20,395 nt of DNA from Planctomycetota bacterium. GTDB taxonomy: Bacteria > Planctomycetota > MHYJ01 > JACQXL01. Positions 12,603 through 19,852 of this stretch are shown piece after piece. Positions within the stretch are counted from its first letter, which is position 1; the number at the start of each line of letters is the position of its first letter. Under the pieces are notes generated by a model. That model had not been told where the DNA came from and made no database searches. It worked only from the letters and a program-made list of their open reading frames with translations. The DNA is taken from positions 1 through 20,395 of the forward strand of contig JACQXL010000141.1 of the NCBI GenBank assembly GCA_016208805.1, given 5' to 3'. The translations under genes and the position numbers were made by a program.

Positions 12603-13635
12603 CGGGCACCTGGGTCTCAAAGTGGGCGTGGACGAACCTGACCAGACTATAATGTAAGGCCAGATATATCCCGGAGCCGACTAATATCAGGTCAACAAAC
12701 CGGACGATTACCAGATATGTCACGGCATCGGCGAATTCAATGCCGATAAGACCGTGCAAAATGCCTATCTGGCCGCCTTCATACATCCCGATTGAGCCCG
12801 GCGTTAGGGGCAGGACCATCACCAGTTGCGAGAGCGTGAACATCACCGCGATTTCGGTCAGCGAGAACTTGTTGTAGCCGTAGAGGAAATAGAAGAAAAC
12901 CACTATCTTGGAAATTGCAAAGGCCACGGACAGAAAATTGAACAGGAAAGCCAGCGCGCCGGCCTTCCAGTTGTGCTTGAAGGCCTGGTTTATCATTTCT
13001 TCAATATGGAGTATCTTGGGCAGGGCGGTCTCTATTCTCTTTTTGAGTATGCCCCGTTTGCCGAACCAAACGATGATGTGAGAAAACAGCGGCGTGTTCT
13101 TGACAACGCTCCTGAGCGCAACCAGCATAAACAGGCCGAGGATGATATCGGTGGCCAGCAGGAGTATCCAGAGACTGCGCGATAAATGAATCGCCTGGGC
13201 CTCTATTATCATTATGAGCGTGCCGGCGTAAATAAAGAACAGCAGGCAGGACAATTCCTGGAACTTGGCAAATACGGCGGTGGCGAATGCCCTGGTTTTT
13301 GTCGTCTTGCCGACCTGTCCGATATAGTATGCCTTGAGCGGCTCGCCGCCGATGTACATTGAGGGCGTAATCATACTGACCGCATACCCGATGAACTGGG
13401 CAATGGCGGTGTGGCCCAGCCCAACCTTGATTTCGTGCGAGCGCAGAATTACCCACCAGCCGACGACGGTCATAAATAAAACCAGAATGGATATGGCCAG
13501 GTATGCAAAAAAACCCCTGAAACCGATATTCTGTATATTGCTCAGCACCTTCTGCCAGCCGACCAGCGAGAAGATGACCACAATCACGCCGATGGCCAGA
13601 AGGAGCAGAACCGTGTATAAGATACCTCTCTTCAT
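12565..13635 (-). CDS. Flippase-like / lysylphosphatidylglycerol synthase-type membrane protein
   Basis: A 356-residue integral membrane protein of the UPF0104 / LPG-synthase transmembrane family, with about eight hydrophobic segments. Diagnostic parts are the SMYIGGEPLKAYYIG motif near one third and LTPGSIGMYEGGQIGIL near the C-terminal third. Family members are thought to act on or move lipids or lipid-linked sugars across the inner membrane; the substrate here is unknown. I chose the ATG at 13635; an in-frame ATG at 13695 would add 20 residues, but these are encoded by the TTTGGAATTT repeat text. The last residues (TTDPDGHRGG) and the stop come from the palindrome at 12572-12589. It lies downstream of phoH, separated by a repeat block. 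Confidence 0.85.
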   Translation of the reverse strand: MKRGILYTVLLLLAIGVIVVIFSLVGWQKVLSNIQNIGFRGFFAYLAISILVLFMTVVGWWVILRSHEIKVGLGHTAIAQFIGYAVSMITPSMYIGGEPLKAYYIGQVGKTTKTRAFATAVFAKFQELSCLLFFIYAGTLIMIIEAQAIHLSRSLWILLLATDIILGLFMLVALRSVVKNTPLFSHIIVWFGKRGILKKRIETALPKILHIEEMINQAFKHNWKAGALAFLFNFLSVAFAISKIVVFFYFLYGYNKFSLTEIAVMFTLSQLVMVLPLTPGSIGMYEGGQIGILHGLIGIEFADAVTYLVIVRFVDLILVGSGIYLALHYSLVRFVHAHFETQVPDETTDPDGHRGG

Positions 13636-13639
13636 AAAA

Positions 13640-13750
13640 TTCCAATTACCAAATCCCAAATTCCAAATAAGCACCAAATCCGAAATTCCAAACATTTGGA
13701 CATTGGAATTTTGGTATTATTTGGAGTTTGGTGCTTGAAATTTGGTCATT
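13640..13750. repeat. CCAAATTCCAAATAAGCACC-type inverted repeat block
   Basis: Words such as AAATTCCAAA and AAGCACCAAA on the left recur inverted on the right (TTTGGAATTT-like, TTTGGTGCTTGAAATTTGG), giving an imperfect hairpin around 13690-13705. It fills the whole gap between phoH and the membrane-protein gene and abuts the start codon of the latter. Confidence 0.8.
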
Positions 13751-13751
13751 T

Positions 13752-14690
13752 TTATCTACTTTTCCTCCCTGCTGGTCTTCTTGCCTCATACGCATCCACA
13801 ATGGCCTGGACCAGCGGATGCCGGATAATATCGGCCCTGGTCAGATACGAGAAGGCAATGCCTTTGACATTGCCGAGGATACCCTGGATTTCAACCAGCC
13901 CCGAGGTCTTGCCGATGGGCAAATCTATCTGGGTGATATCGCCGGTAACGATAATGCGCGAGCCGTTGCCCATCCGGGTCAGGAACATCTTCATCTGGTC
14001 GGCCGTGGTGTTCTGAGCTTCGTCCAGGATGATGAAGGCGTCGTTAAGATTACGCCCGCGCATATAGGCCAGCGGAATCACTTCTATGATTTCGCTATCC
14101 ATCAACCGCTTGAGTTGCTGGAAATCCACAAAGCATTCCAGGGCGTCGTAGAGCGGTCTCAGATATGGGTTGACCTTTGCCTGGTAGTCGCCGGGCAGGA
14201 ATCCGAGCCGCTCGCCGGCCTCAACGGCCGGACGGCACAGGACAATCTTACGGACTTTATTATTCTTCAGGGCGGAGATGGCCTCGGCCACGGCTAAGTA
14301 GGTCTTGCCCGTGCCGGCCGGGCCGATGGCAAAGGCAATATCATGCTGATGCATTGCCTGCATATATTTTGCCTGTCCGTCCGAGAGCGGTTTAACCTCG
14401 CTATGGAGATGGGATACGACGCCGGTCTTGGCCGGCTCGCCGTTTGCCTCGCAGATTAAATCGCGCACCACTTCGTCGCTGCGCTGCGAGGTGCAATTAA
14501 TCAGGTTGTTCAGGACAGTGTATGTCTTTTCCACTTCTTTACGCTCGCCCATCAGTTTGATATCCTTGTTGCGGATGATGATGCGCACATTAAACTCATT
14601 GCGGATGGCCTTGAGGTAGCGGTCATACGGCCCAAAGATATCTATGAACGCCGAACCGTTGGGCAATGTAAGTTTACGGGTGATGTTCAT
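13752..14690 (-). CDS. phoH: PhoH-family ATPase
   Basis: A 312-residue cytosolic P-loop ATPase of the PhoH/YbeZ type. An N-terminal KH-like region (about 1-90) precedes Walker A GPAGTGKT (123-130) and Walker B FIILDEAQN (219-227); the family hallmarks CRPAVEAGERLGFLPGD and TGDITQIDLP are present. Length and motifs are normal for the family, which works in RNA metabolism and often sits beside ybeY. Here ybeY is not in the window; instead the gene overlaps the end of cdsA by 4 bases (ATGA), so the two are translationally coupled. A repeat block follows it. Confidence 0.95.
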   Translation of the reverse strand: MNITRKLTLPNGSAFIDIFGPYDRYLKAIRNEFNVRIIIRNKDIKLMGERKEVEKTYTVLNNLINCTSQRSDEVVRDLICEANGEPAKTGVVSHLHSEVKPLSDGQAKYMQAMHQHDIAFAIGPAGTGKTYLAVAEAISALKNNKVRKIVLCRPAVEAGERLGFLPGDYQAKVNPYLRPLYDALECFVDFQQLKRLMDSEIIEVIPLAYMRGRNLNDAFIILDEAQNTTADQMKMFLTRMGNGSRIIVTGDITQIDLPIGKTSGLVEIQGILGNVKGIAFSYLTRADIIRHPLVQAIVDAYEARRPAGRKSR

Positions 14691-15547
14691 ATATTAAATA
14701 ACAGATATGCTATTGGTATTCCTAAAAATAGACTATCCACTAAATCTAAAACGCCACCTAACCCTCCAAGTAGTTTTCCGGAATCCTTTACTTGACAGTG
14801 CCGTTTAAAAGCGGATTCCAAGAGATCCCCCATCTGGGCAAAGAATATAATTGTAAAACTCGCAGAAACGCTAAATATAAAACCAACGTAGTTACTACTA
14901 AATAAGTAGCTTTCCTGTTGTATGAAATCAAATAAAATAAACCCACCAATAATGGTGCCACCTAAAAGACCAATAATGAAGCCTTCTACTGTTTTATTTG
15001 GGCTGATGGATGGTGCTAATTTATGCCTGCCAAATTTTATACCACCGAAGTACGCTAACGAATCTGCTATTTTAATAATTACAATCACATAAATAATTAA
15101 CCATTGATTATAACCATATAGTTTTGCACTATATTCAATCGGAAAGGACACGTAAATCATCCCGATTATCAGGATAAAAATGTGCGGGAAATCAGATATC
15201 CTAAAAAGATAATAAATAGTTGACGCTAACAGGAATATAAAAATCCACCCAGCCCAACTTAAAGTGCAAAACGCCATAGTATAATATCCTGGAATATTAC
15301 AACCAATGGACAATTTAATAAACTCTGTGGGAAGTAACCAAGCAACTATAATTAAAATAGGGAACACTTTGGGCAGTTTAATCCCGATATTCTCGTACAT
15401 CTTGTAGAATTCGTAGAGACCGCCGATGGCGACGAGGCAAAGCAATATCGTGAAGCCGAGTGTGGTCTTGAAATAGTGGTCAAGGTAGAACAGGCCGGAG
15501 ATGAGGATAATCAATATTGAGGCCGGTATAAGCCGTTTCTTGAGCAT
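14687..15547 (-). CDS. cdsA: Phosphatidate cytidylyltransferase
   Basis: A 286-residue polytopic membrane enzyme that makes CDP-diacylglycerol from phosphatidate and CTP for phospholipid synthesis. About eight hydrophobic segments lead to the C-terminal signature ESAFKRHCQVKDSGKLLGGL followed by GGVLDLVDS. The family pattern is S..KR....KD....[IL]PGHGG..DR.D: here PGHGG is GGLGG, so the His is lost, and DR is DL, while the Lys-Asp and the final Asp residues remain. Base composition is mosaic: the first 50-60 codons (about 15380-15547) resemble the GC-rich neighbours, while the rest (14690-15360) is very AT-rich. No ribosome binding site precedes the ATG at 15547. It overlaps phoH by 4 bases. 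Confidence 0.9.
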   Translation of the reverse strand: MLKKRLIPASILIILISGLFYLDHYFKTTLGFTILLCLVAIGGLYEFYKMYENIGIKLPKVFPILIIVAWLLPTEFIKLSIGCNIPGYYTMAFCTLSWAGWIFIFLLASTIYYLFRISDFPHIFILIIGMIYVSFPIEYSAKLYGYNQWLIIYVIVIIKIADSLAYFGGIKFGRHKLAPSISPNKTVEGFIIGLLGGTIIGGFILFDFIQQESYLFSSNYVGFIFSVSASFTIIFFAQMGDLLESAFKRHCQVKDSGKLLGGLGGVLDLVDSLFLGIPIAYLLFNI

Positions 15548-15570
15548 ATATTAAGTAAACTGATTTAGTA

Positions 15571-15700
15571 GTCTGGCAGTTCCCCCGAAAACATTCGGGG
15601 GAATACTGCCAACTATAGTCGGCTGTAACGACTGAAGTCTAACAGCCGAACTACGGATTTATCGGAAACCTATCGGCTCAATCCGTTTAATCCGCTTACT
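15571..15700. repeat. Palindromic elements between uppS and cdsA
   Basis: TCCCCCGAA/TTCGGGGGA (15581-15602) lies within GGCAGT/ACTGCC (15575-15610), and TCGGCTGT/ACAGCCGA follows (15619-15649). TATAGTCGGC (15614-15623) also occurs at 10085-10094 in the nrdJ leader. The right end TTAATCCGCTTACT (15687-15700) contains the uppS stop codon and equals 10187-10200. The gap has no other content. Confidence 0.85.
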
Positions 15701-16397
15701 GTGTTCTTCCACCGAAGCGGCGTTCCCTTCTGCTATATTCCGTTATCGCCTCGTATAAATCCTCTTTGCTGAAATCAGGCCAGAACTTGGGCGTTACCCA
15801 GAACTCGGTATAAGATATCTGCCAGAGCAGGAAGTTGCTGACGCGCATCTCGCCGCCGGTCCGGATTAACAAGTCCGGGTCGGGCATTTCAGGGTCGTAG
15901 AGATATTTACGGAGCGTTTCTTCGTTGATAGCAGAAACATCAATGCCGTTCTGGCATATCTTTCTGAGCGCATCGGCTATTTCGGTCCGGGCGCCGTAAT
16001 TGAGCGCCAGGCAGAGCGTCAGGCCGGTATTATGTTCGGTTGCCTTGATACTCCTGGTTATTTCATCCTGCACTTTGGCAGGCAGTTCTTCAATCCGGCC
16101 GATGACGGCGAACTTAATATTGTTCTTCATCAGTTTCGGACGCTCGCGAATCAGGTATTGCCGGAGCAGTTTCATCAGGTAGTTGATTTCGTAGCGGGGC
16201 CGTTTCCAGTTCTCGCGCGAGAAGGCATAGAGGGTCAGCCGCTTGATGCCGAGCCGGCCGCACTCGCGCACGATTTCTTCGGCTGATTCAGCGCCGGCCT
16301 GGTGGCCCTTGACGCGGGAGACCCCTTGCTCCTTGGCCCAGCGGCCGTTGCCGTCCATTATAACGGCGATATGTTGGGGAAGTTTATCAAACAGCAT
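15696..16397 (-). CDS. uppS: Isoprenyl transferase (undecaprenyl diphosphate synthase)
   Basis: A 233-residue cis-prenyltransferase that extends farnesyl diphosphate to the lipid carrier used for peptidoglycan and other envelope glycans. The signature residues are present: MDGNGRWA with catalytic Asp15, Arg19 and Trp20; His32; FSRENWKRP (59-67); and RTGGEMRVSNFLLWQISYTE near the C-terminus. Length is normal. The ATG at 16397 is preceded by GGGA contributed by the palindrome at 16406-16421, which fills the 42-base gap after purA. The stop codon lies in the next repeat element. The uppS-cdsA order is the common bacterial arrangement, here 148 bases apart. Confidence 0.96.
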   Translation of the reverse strand: MLFDKLPQHIAVIMDGNGRWAKEQGVSRVKGHQAGAESAEEIVRECGRLGIKRLTLYAFSRENWKRPRYEINYLMKLLRQYLIRERPKLMKNNIKFAVIGRIEELPAKVQDEITRSIKATEHNTGLTLCLALNYGARTEIADALRKICQNGIDVSAINEETLRKYLYDPEMPDPDLLIRTGGEMRVSNFLLWQISYTEFWVTPKFWPDFSKEDLYEAITEYSRRERRFGGRTQ

Positions 16398-16402
16398 TAT
16401 CG

Positions 16403-16436
16403 TTCCCGATATTCATCGGGACTCCGCTCCGCTTCG
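16403..16436. repeat. Small palindromic element between purA and uppS
   Basis: CCCGAT/ATCGGG (16406-16421) followed by the CTCCGCTCCGCTTCGC text. It fills the gap between the purA stop and the uppS start and supplies the likely uppS ribosome binding site. The same CCCGAT..ATCGGG hairpin occurs at 10651-10666. Confidence 0.7.
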
Positions 16437-16439
16437 CTT

Positions 16440-17714
16440 TCATCGCTTAATCAAAAACCGTTTGCGCTCGGCGCCGACCGAAACAATACCAATCGGCACA
16501 CCCAGATGTTGGCTGATAAAATCCAGATATTTCCGGGCCGCGACCGATAAATCATTATAGCGGTTGATGCCGGAAATGTCCGCCTGCCAGCCCGGCAGTT
16601 CCCGATAGACCGGCCGGCATCTGGCCAGCGCCTCAACAGCCGCCGGGAACTCGTGAATAGTTTTGCCGTTATATTTATAGGCAACCGCAACCTTAATCTT
16701 CTTCAGGTGGCTGAGGACATCAAGTTTGGTAATCGCAATGGAGTCAATATCATTAAGTTGTGCGGAATATTTAGCGGCGACCAGGTCAAGCCAGCCGCAG
16801 CGCCGTGGGCGTCCGGTAGTGGCGCCGTATTCGCCGCCAATCCGGCGCAGGTTTTCACCCAACGCATCGTTCAACTCGGTCGGGAACGGGCCTTCGCCCA
16901 CCCGGGTGGCGTATGCCTTGAGCACGCCCGTAATCTTATCTATCTTCCGGGCCGAAATGCCCGCTCCGGATGAAATGCCGCAGGCATCGGCATTGGACGA
17001 GGTCACAAACGGATAAGTACCGAAATCAATATCCAGCAGACTGCCCTGCGCGCCTTCCAGCAGAATCCTTTTCTTCCGGCGGAGCGCATCTTCCAGCATC
17101 AGCCGGGTATCGGTTACATATGGTTTAATCTGGCGGGCGTAATGCAGGTATTGCTGGTAAATATCCTGGGTTGACAGCGGCTTCCCGCCGCCGGCTGAGA
17201 TAACCACATTCTTTTCGCTCAGGTTCACCTGGAGCCGTTCCTTGAACAGTGCTGGATTGAATAAATCAATCACCCTGATGCCGGTGCGGGCGAATTTGTC
17301 GGAATAGCACGGCCCGATGCCCAGTCCGGTCGTGCCGATTTTCTTCTTGCCCAGCCGCGATTCCCGGATGCCATCAATGGCTTTATGATAGGGGAAAACC
17401 AGGTGGGCCCGGTCGCTGATATAAAGATTCTTCTTGATGCGGATGCCTTTCTTTTTGAGGCCGTCCAGTTCGCCCAGGAATTGTCTGGGGTCAAAGACCA
17501 CGCCGTTGGCAATAACGCATTTGACGCCCGGATGGAGTATTCCGGATGGAATGATATGCAGGACGAATTTTTCCTTACCTAAAACGACGGTATGTCCGGC
17601 GTTACTGCCGCCCTGGTAGCGGACGACATAATCGGAATCGCGGGAAAGCAGGTCAACAATCTTGCCCTTGCCCTCATCGCCCCACTGCAGTCCGATAACG
17701 CAGGTGATACTCAT
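16440..17714 (-). CDS. purA: Adenylosuccinate synthetase
   Basis: A 424-residue enzyme of purine synthesis that joins IMP and aspartate with GTP to form adenylosuccinate, in the cytosol. The N-terminal phosphate loop GDEGKGK (12-18) with Asp13, the catalytic His41 in GGSNAGHT, the IMP-binding GTTGLGIGP segment, the GATTGRPRRCGW motif and the GTP-binding TKLDVLS are present. Length is typical. It starts 5 bases after the HAMP-protein gene, with only a weak purine-rich site (GAGAAAG), suggesting translation coupled to that gene. Purine synthesis is not known to be linked to frr or uppS, so this is probably a shared housekeeping operon. Confidence 0.97.
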   Translation of the reverse strand: MSITCVIGLQWGDEGKGKIVDLLSRDSDYVVRYQGGSNAGHTVVLGKEKFVLHIIPSGILHPGVKCVIANGVVFDPRQFLGELDGLKKKGIRIKKNLYISDRAHLVFPYHKAIDGIRESRLGKKKIGTTGLGIGPCYSDKFARTGIRVIDLFNPALFKERLQVNLSEKNVVISAGGGKPLSTQDIYQQYLHYARQIKPYVTDTRLMLEDALRRKKRILLEGAQGSLLDIDFGTYPFVTSSNADACGISSGAGISARKIDKITGVLKAYATRVGEGPFPTELNDALGENLRRIGGEYGATTGRPRRCGWLDLVAAKYSAQLNDIDSIAITKLDVLSHLKKIKVAVAYKYNGKTIHEFPAAVEALARCRPVYRELPGWQADISGINRYNDLSVAARKYLDFISQHLGVPIGIVSVGAERKRFLIKR

Positions 17715-17719
17715 AATTA

Positions 17720-18310
17720 TTACGCTTTCTCTACAACGCGGACTTCGGCCAGGACGCCGTCCTTTTCGCCCAGGATATCCACGATATAACTGTCAATTTT
17801 GGTCATCAGGTCTCTGATATTGGGCGAGAGGTTTTCCTGTTCGTTAAGGACGAAAATAAGATATTTCACTTCGCTGACGAACATCTTGGTAAGCCGTTCC
17901 CTGGCCTTCAGTTGCGCAATAAGTTCGTTGAGGTCGTCGGCCACGTGCTTGAGGTAATCCTTTTTCCTTAACTGAATTGCAAAGTCATAGTCGCCGGCCA
18001 CGATGCGCTGGACGCTTTTCTCCAGCCGGAAGGCCGGGCCGGCAATCCGGTGCGACAGCCATATCAGGTAAACCCCGAACATCACCGATATCACTCCAAT
18101 CAGGATGACATCAATATGGACCATAAAGACGGTTTCTTTCCAGCCCATCGGTATGGCGTCCTTGAATATGGATAACCCGATGGCGATGATGCCGGCAATC
18201 ACAGCGCCGAATAGAACCGCCATCCCGAACCAGGTCAGCAGATATTTGTACTGGAACATCTTGTCAATGATGAATTGTTTGCGGCGTGGTTTCTTGGTAA
18301 TTTCGTTCAT
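17720..18310 (-). CDS. Two-helix membrane protein with HAMP domain
   Basis: A 196-residue inner-membrane protein. A basic N-terminus (KKPRRKQF) precedes two transmembrane helices (about 24-49 and 66-86) with only a short external loop, followed by a HAMP-like linker (about 87-137, beginning SHRIAGPAFRLEKSVQRIVAGDY) and a helical tail (138-196). There is no kinase, cyclase or methyl-accepting output domain, so it is a signalling relay without a visible output, or works through partners. Members with this short form occur in several environmental phyla. GGGAGG before the ATG at 18310 is a strong ribosome binding site, and a large hairpin (18325-18376) lies directly upstream. purA follows after 5 bases. 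Confidence 0.82.
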   Translation of the reverse strand: MNEITKKPRRKQFIIDKMFQYKYLLTWFGMAVLFGAVIAGIIAIGLSIFKDAIPMGWKETVFMVHIDVILIGVISVMFGVYLIWLSHRIAGPAFRLEKSVQRIVAGDYDFAIQLRKKDYLKHVADDLNELIAQLKARERLTKMFVSEVKYLIFVLNEQENLSPNIRDLMTKIDSYIVDILGEKDGVLAEVRVVEKA

Positions 18311-18324
18311 TTGACCCTCCCTTT

Positions 18325-18407
18325 AGAGCCAGTTAGGACTACCGACCCGTCGGGGCGGTAGGCCGTTACTGGCTCTTATCCCGCACATAACTTATTATGT
18401 GCGGGAT
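18325..18407. repeat. Two perfect hairpins at the thiC end and HAMP-gene leader
   Basis: ATCCCGCACATAA (18378-18390) pairs with its perfect 13-bp complement (18395-18407), loop CTTA; the thiC stop codon is in this arm. AGAGCCAGT/ACTGGCTCT (18325-18333, 18368-18376) encloses CTACCG/CGGTAG (18339-18344, 18356-18361). No T-run follows, so read-through from thiC into the HAMP gene is likely. Confidence 0.88.
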
Positions 18408-19852
18408 GATAATAGTGAGTCGCCATTGTTGTCTAACCCATAGACGCATAACTCACCACACATTGAACAGCCGGTCAGTCTCTGTTGCCGGCGCTTGCGG
18501 TTTCCGGCGTGGGTTAACCGGCGCAGTTGACGGTATTGTCTGGACTTCGCCGGGTCAATAGACAACCCGATTTGTTTTTCCCAGTCGCATTTACGGCGCA
18601 GTTCGGAAAAATGTCTATCCTTTTCCCATGCCTTCGGGTTGCCGCGGGCGATATCGGCCGCCTGGGCGGCAATCCGGGCCGCAATCACGCCCTCGCGCAC
18701 GTGCTCTTCCATCGGTAATCCTAAGTGCTCCATCGGCGTAACATAACAGATGAAATCAGCGCCGGCCCAGCCGGCCAGCGCCGCGCCGATGGCCGAGGTA
18801 ATGCGGTCATATCCCGGCGCCGAATCGGTTACCAATGGACCCAACACATAAAACGGCGCGCCATCGCAGAGTTTCTTCTGGAGTTGCACCTGCGCCTGGA
18901 CATGATGCATAGGCACATGGCCGGGGCCTTCTATCATCACCTGGACATCGGCCTGCCGGGCGCGTTTGGCCAGCCCGGCCAGTTCCATCAACTCGTGCAC
19001 CTGAGCCCGGTCAAAGGAATCGGCCAGCGCGCCGGGCCGCAAACCGTCGCCCAGACTTAAAGTTACATCATACTTGCGGGCGATATCCAGCAAATCATCA
19101 AACCGCTCGTAGAGCGGGTTTTCCTGTTTGTGCAGTTTCATCCAGGCGGCCAGAATCGTCCCGCCCCGGCTGACCATACCGCCCACCCGGCCGTCTTCGG
19201 ACAGGTCTTTCAGCACCGCCTTTGTCACGCCGCAATGAACCGTGATAAAATCCACGCCTGAACAGCAGTGGTCTTCTATGGTAGCAAACATATCCTTGGC
19301 CCGGATATTGCCGATGTGCGGTATCATATTTTTAGGTGAACCGGCACACATCGCCGCTTCATAGATGGGCACGGTGCCGACCGGCACCTTACTATTTTTC
19401 AGGATTAACTGCCTGACATATTTGATATTGCCGCCGGTGGAAAGGTCCATCACGGTATCGGCCTGGGCTTCCTGGGCCGTTTTTAGTTTGCGCAGTTCGT
19501 CCTGCGGATTATGATATTCGCTTGATGTGCCGATATTGGCGTTAACCTTTACGCGCAGACCAGCGCCGACGCCGCAGATAACCCGTTGGGGGATACCGGT
19601 TGATTTCGCCCCCGACTCGGAGTTTATCCCTGTGGGAGTCGGGACTCTCCCGATTGAGTCGGGACGGAGTTTATCCTGTAAGGGCTGGCGCTTCGCGCTC
19701 ACGCTCCGCCAGCGCTGTGAATTGGAAAGCAGAACCGCCCTGCCCTGCTTGATATTCTCAAGAAGCGCTCCGGGCGCGATGCCCTCGGCCCGGGCCACCG
19801 CTTCCATCTGCGGCGTAACCCGGCCTCTTTTAGCCGACTCCAGTTGTCTCAT
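18395..19852 (-). CDS. thiC: Phosphomethylpyrimidine synthase (short ThiC) with an in-frame repeat insertion
   Basis: A 485-residue radical-SAM enzyme that turns aminoimidazole ribotide into the hydroxymethylpyrimidine phosphate of thiamine. It is the short ThiC form: MRQLESAKRGRVTPQM at the start, GLRVKVNANIGTS, MDLSTGG, VPIYEA, FITVHCGV, EGPGHVP and the C-terminal Fe-S motif CSMCGELC (Cys462, 465, 469). Short ThiC is normally around 430 residues; the surplus lies mainly at about residues 44-88, encoded by repeat text at 19590-19722, between the N-terminal part and the first core strand. The tail SLLSSRT and stop come from the hairpin at 18378-18407. The start overlaps frr by 4 bases (ATGA), leaving no room for a TPP riboswitch just upstream. 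Confidence 0.95.
   Translation of the reverse strand: MRQLESAKRGRVTPQMEAVARAEGIAPGALLENIKQGRAVLLSNSQRWRSVSAKRQPLQDKLRPDSIGRVPTPTGINSESGAKSTGIPQRVICGVGAGLRVKVNANIGTSSEYHNPQDELRKLKTAQEAQADTVMDLSTGGNIKYVRQLILKNSKVPVGTVPIYEAAMCAGSPKNMIPHIGNIRAKDMFATIEDHCCSGVDFITVHCGVTKAVLKDLSEDGRVGGMVSRGGTILAAWMKLHKQENPLYERFDDLLDIARKYDVTLSLGDGLRPGALADSFDRAQVHELMELAGLAKRARQADVQVMIEGPGHVPMHHVQAQVQLQKKLCDGAPFYVLGPLVTDSAPGYDRITSAIGAALAGWAGADFICYVTPMEHLGLPMEEHVREGVIAARIAAQAADIARGNPKAWEKDRHFSELRRKCDWEKQIGLSIDPAKSRQYRQLRRLTHAGNRKRRQQRLTGCSMCGELCVYGLDNNGDSLLSSRT
19590..19722. repeat. Repeat element inserted in frame in thiC
   Basis: Contains GCTGGCG/CGCCAGC (19684-19690, 19707-19713), CGGAGTTTATCC twice (19618-19629 and 19665-19676), AGTCGGGAC twice, and CCCGACTC with its inverse GAGTCGGG. 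Every codon stays open and the flanking ThiC sequence continues in register. GGGACGGAGTTTATCC (19661-19676) is the relative of the nrdJ stop segment. Confidence 0.8.

Noticed and set aside
13636..13695. Earlier start of the flippase-like protein at 13695.
   Set aside because: The added residues (MFGISDLVLIWNLGFGNWNF) are a translation of the TTTGGAATTT repeat text; the protein family begins at about the ATG at 13635.
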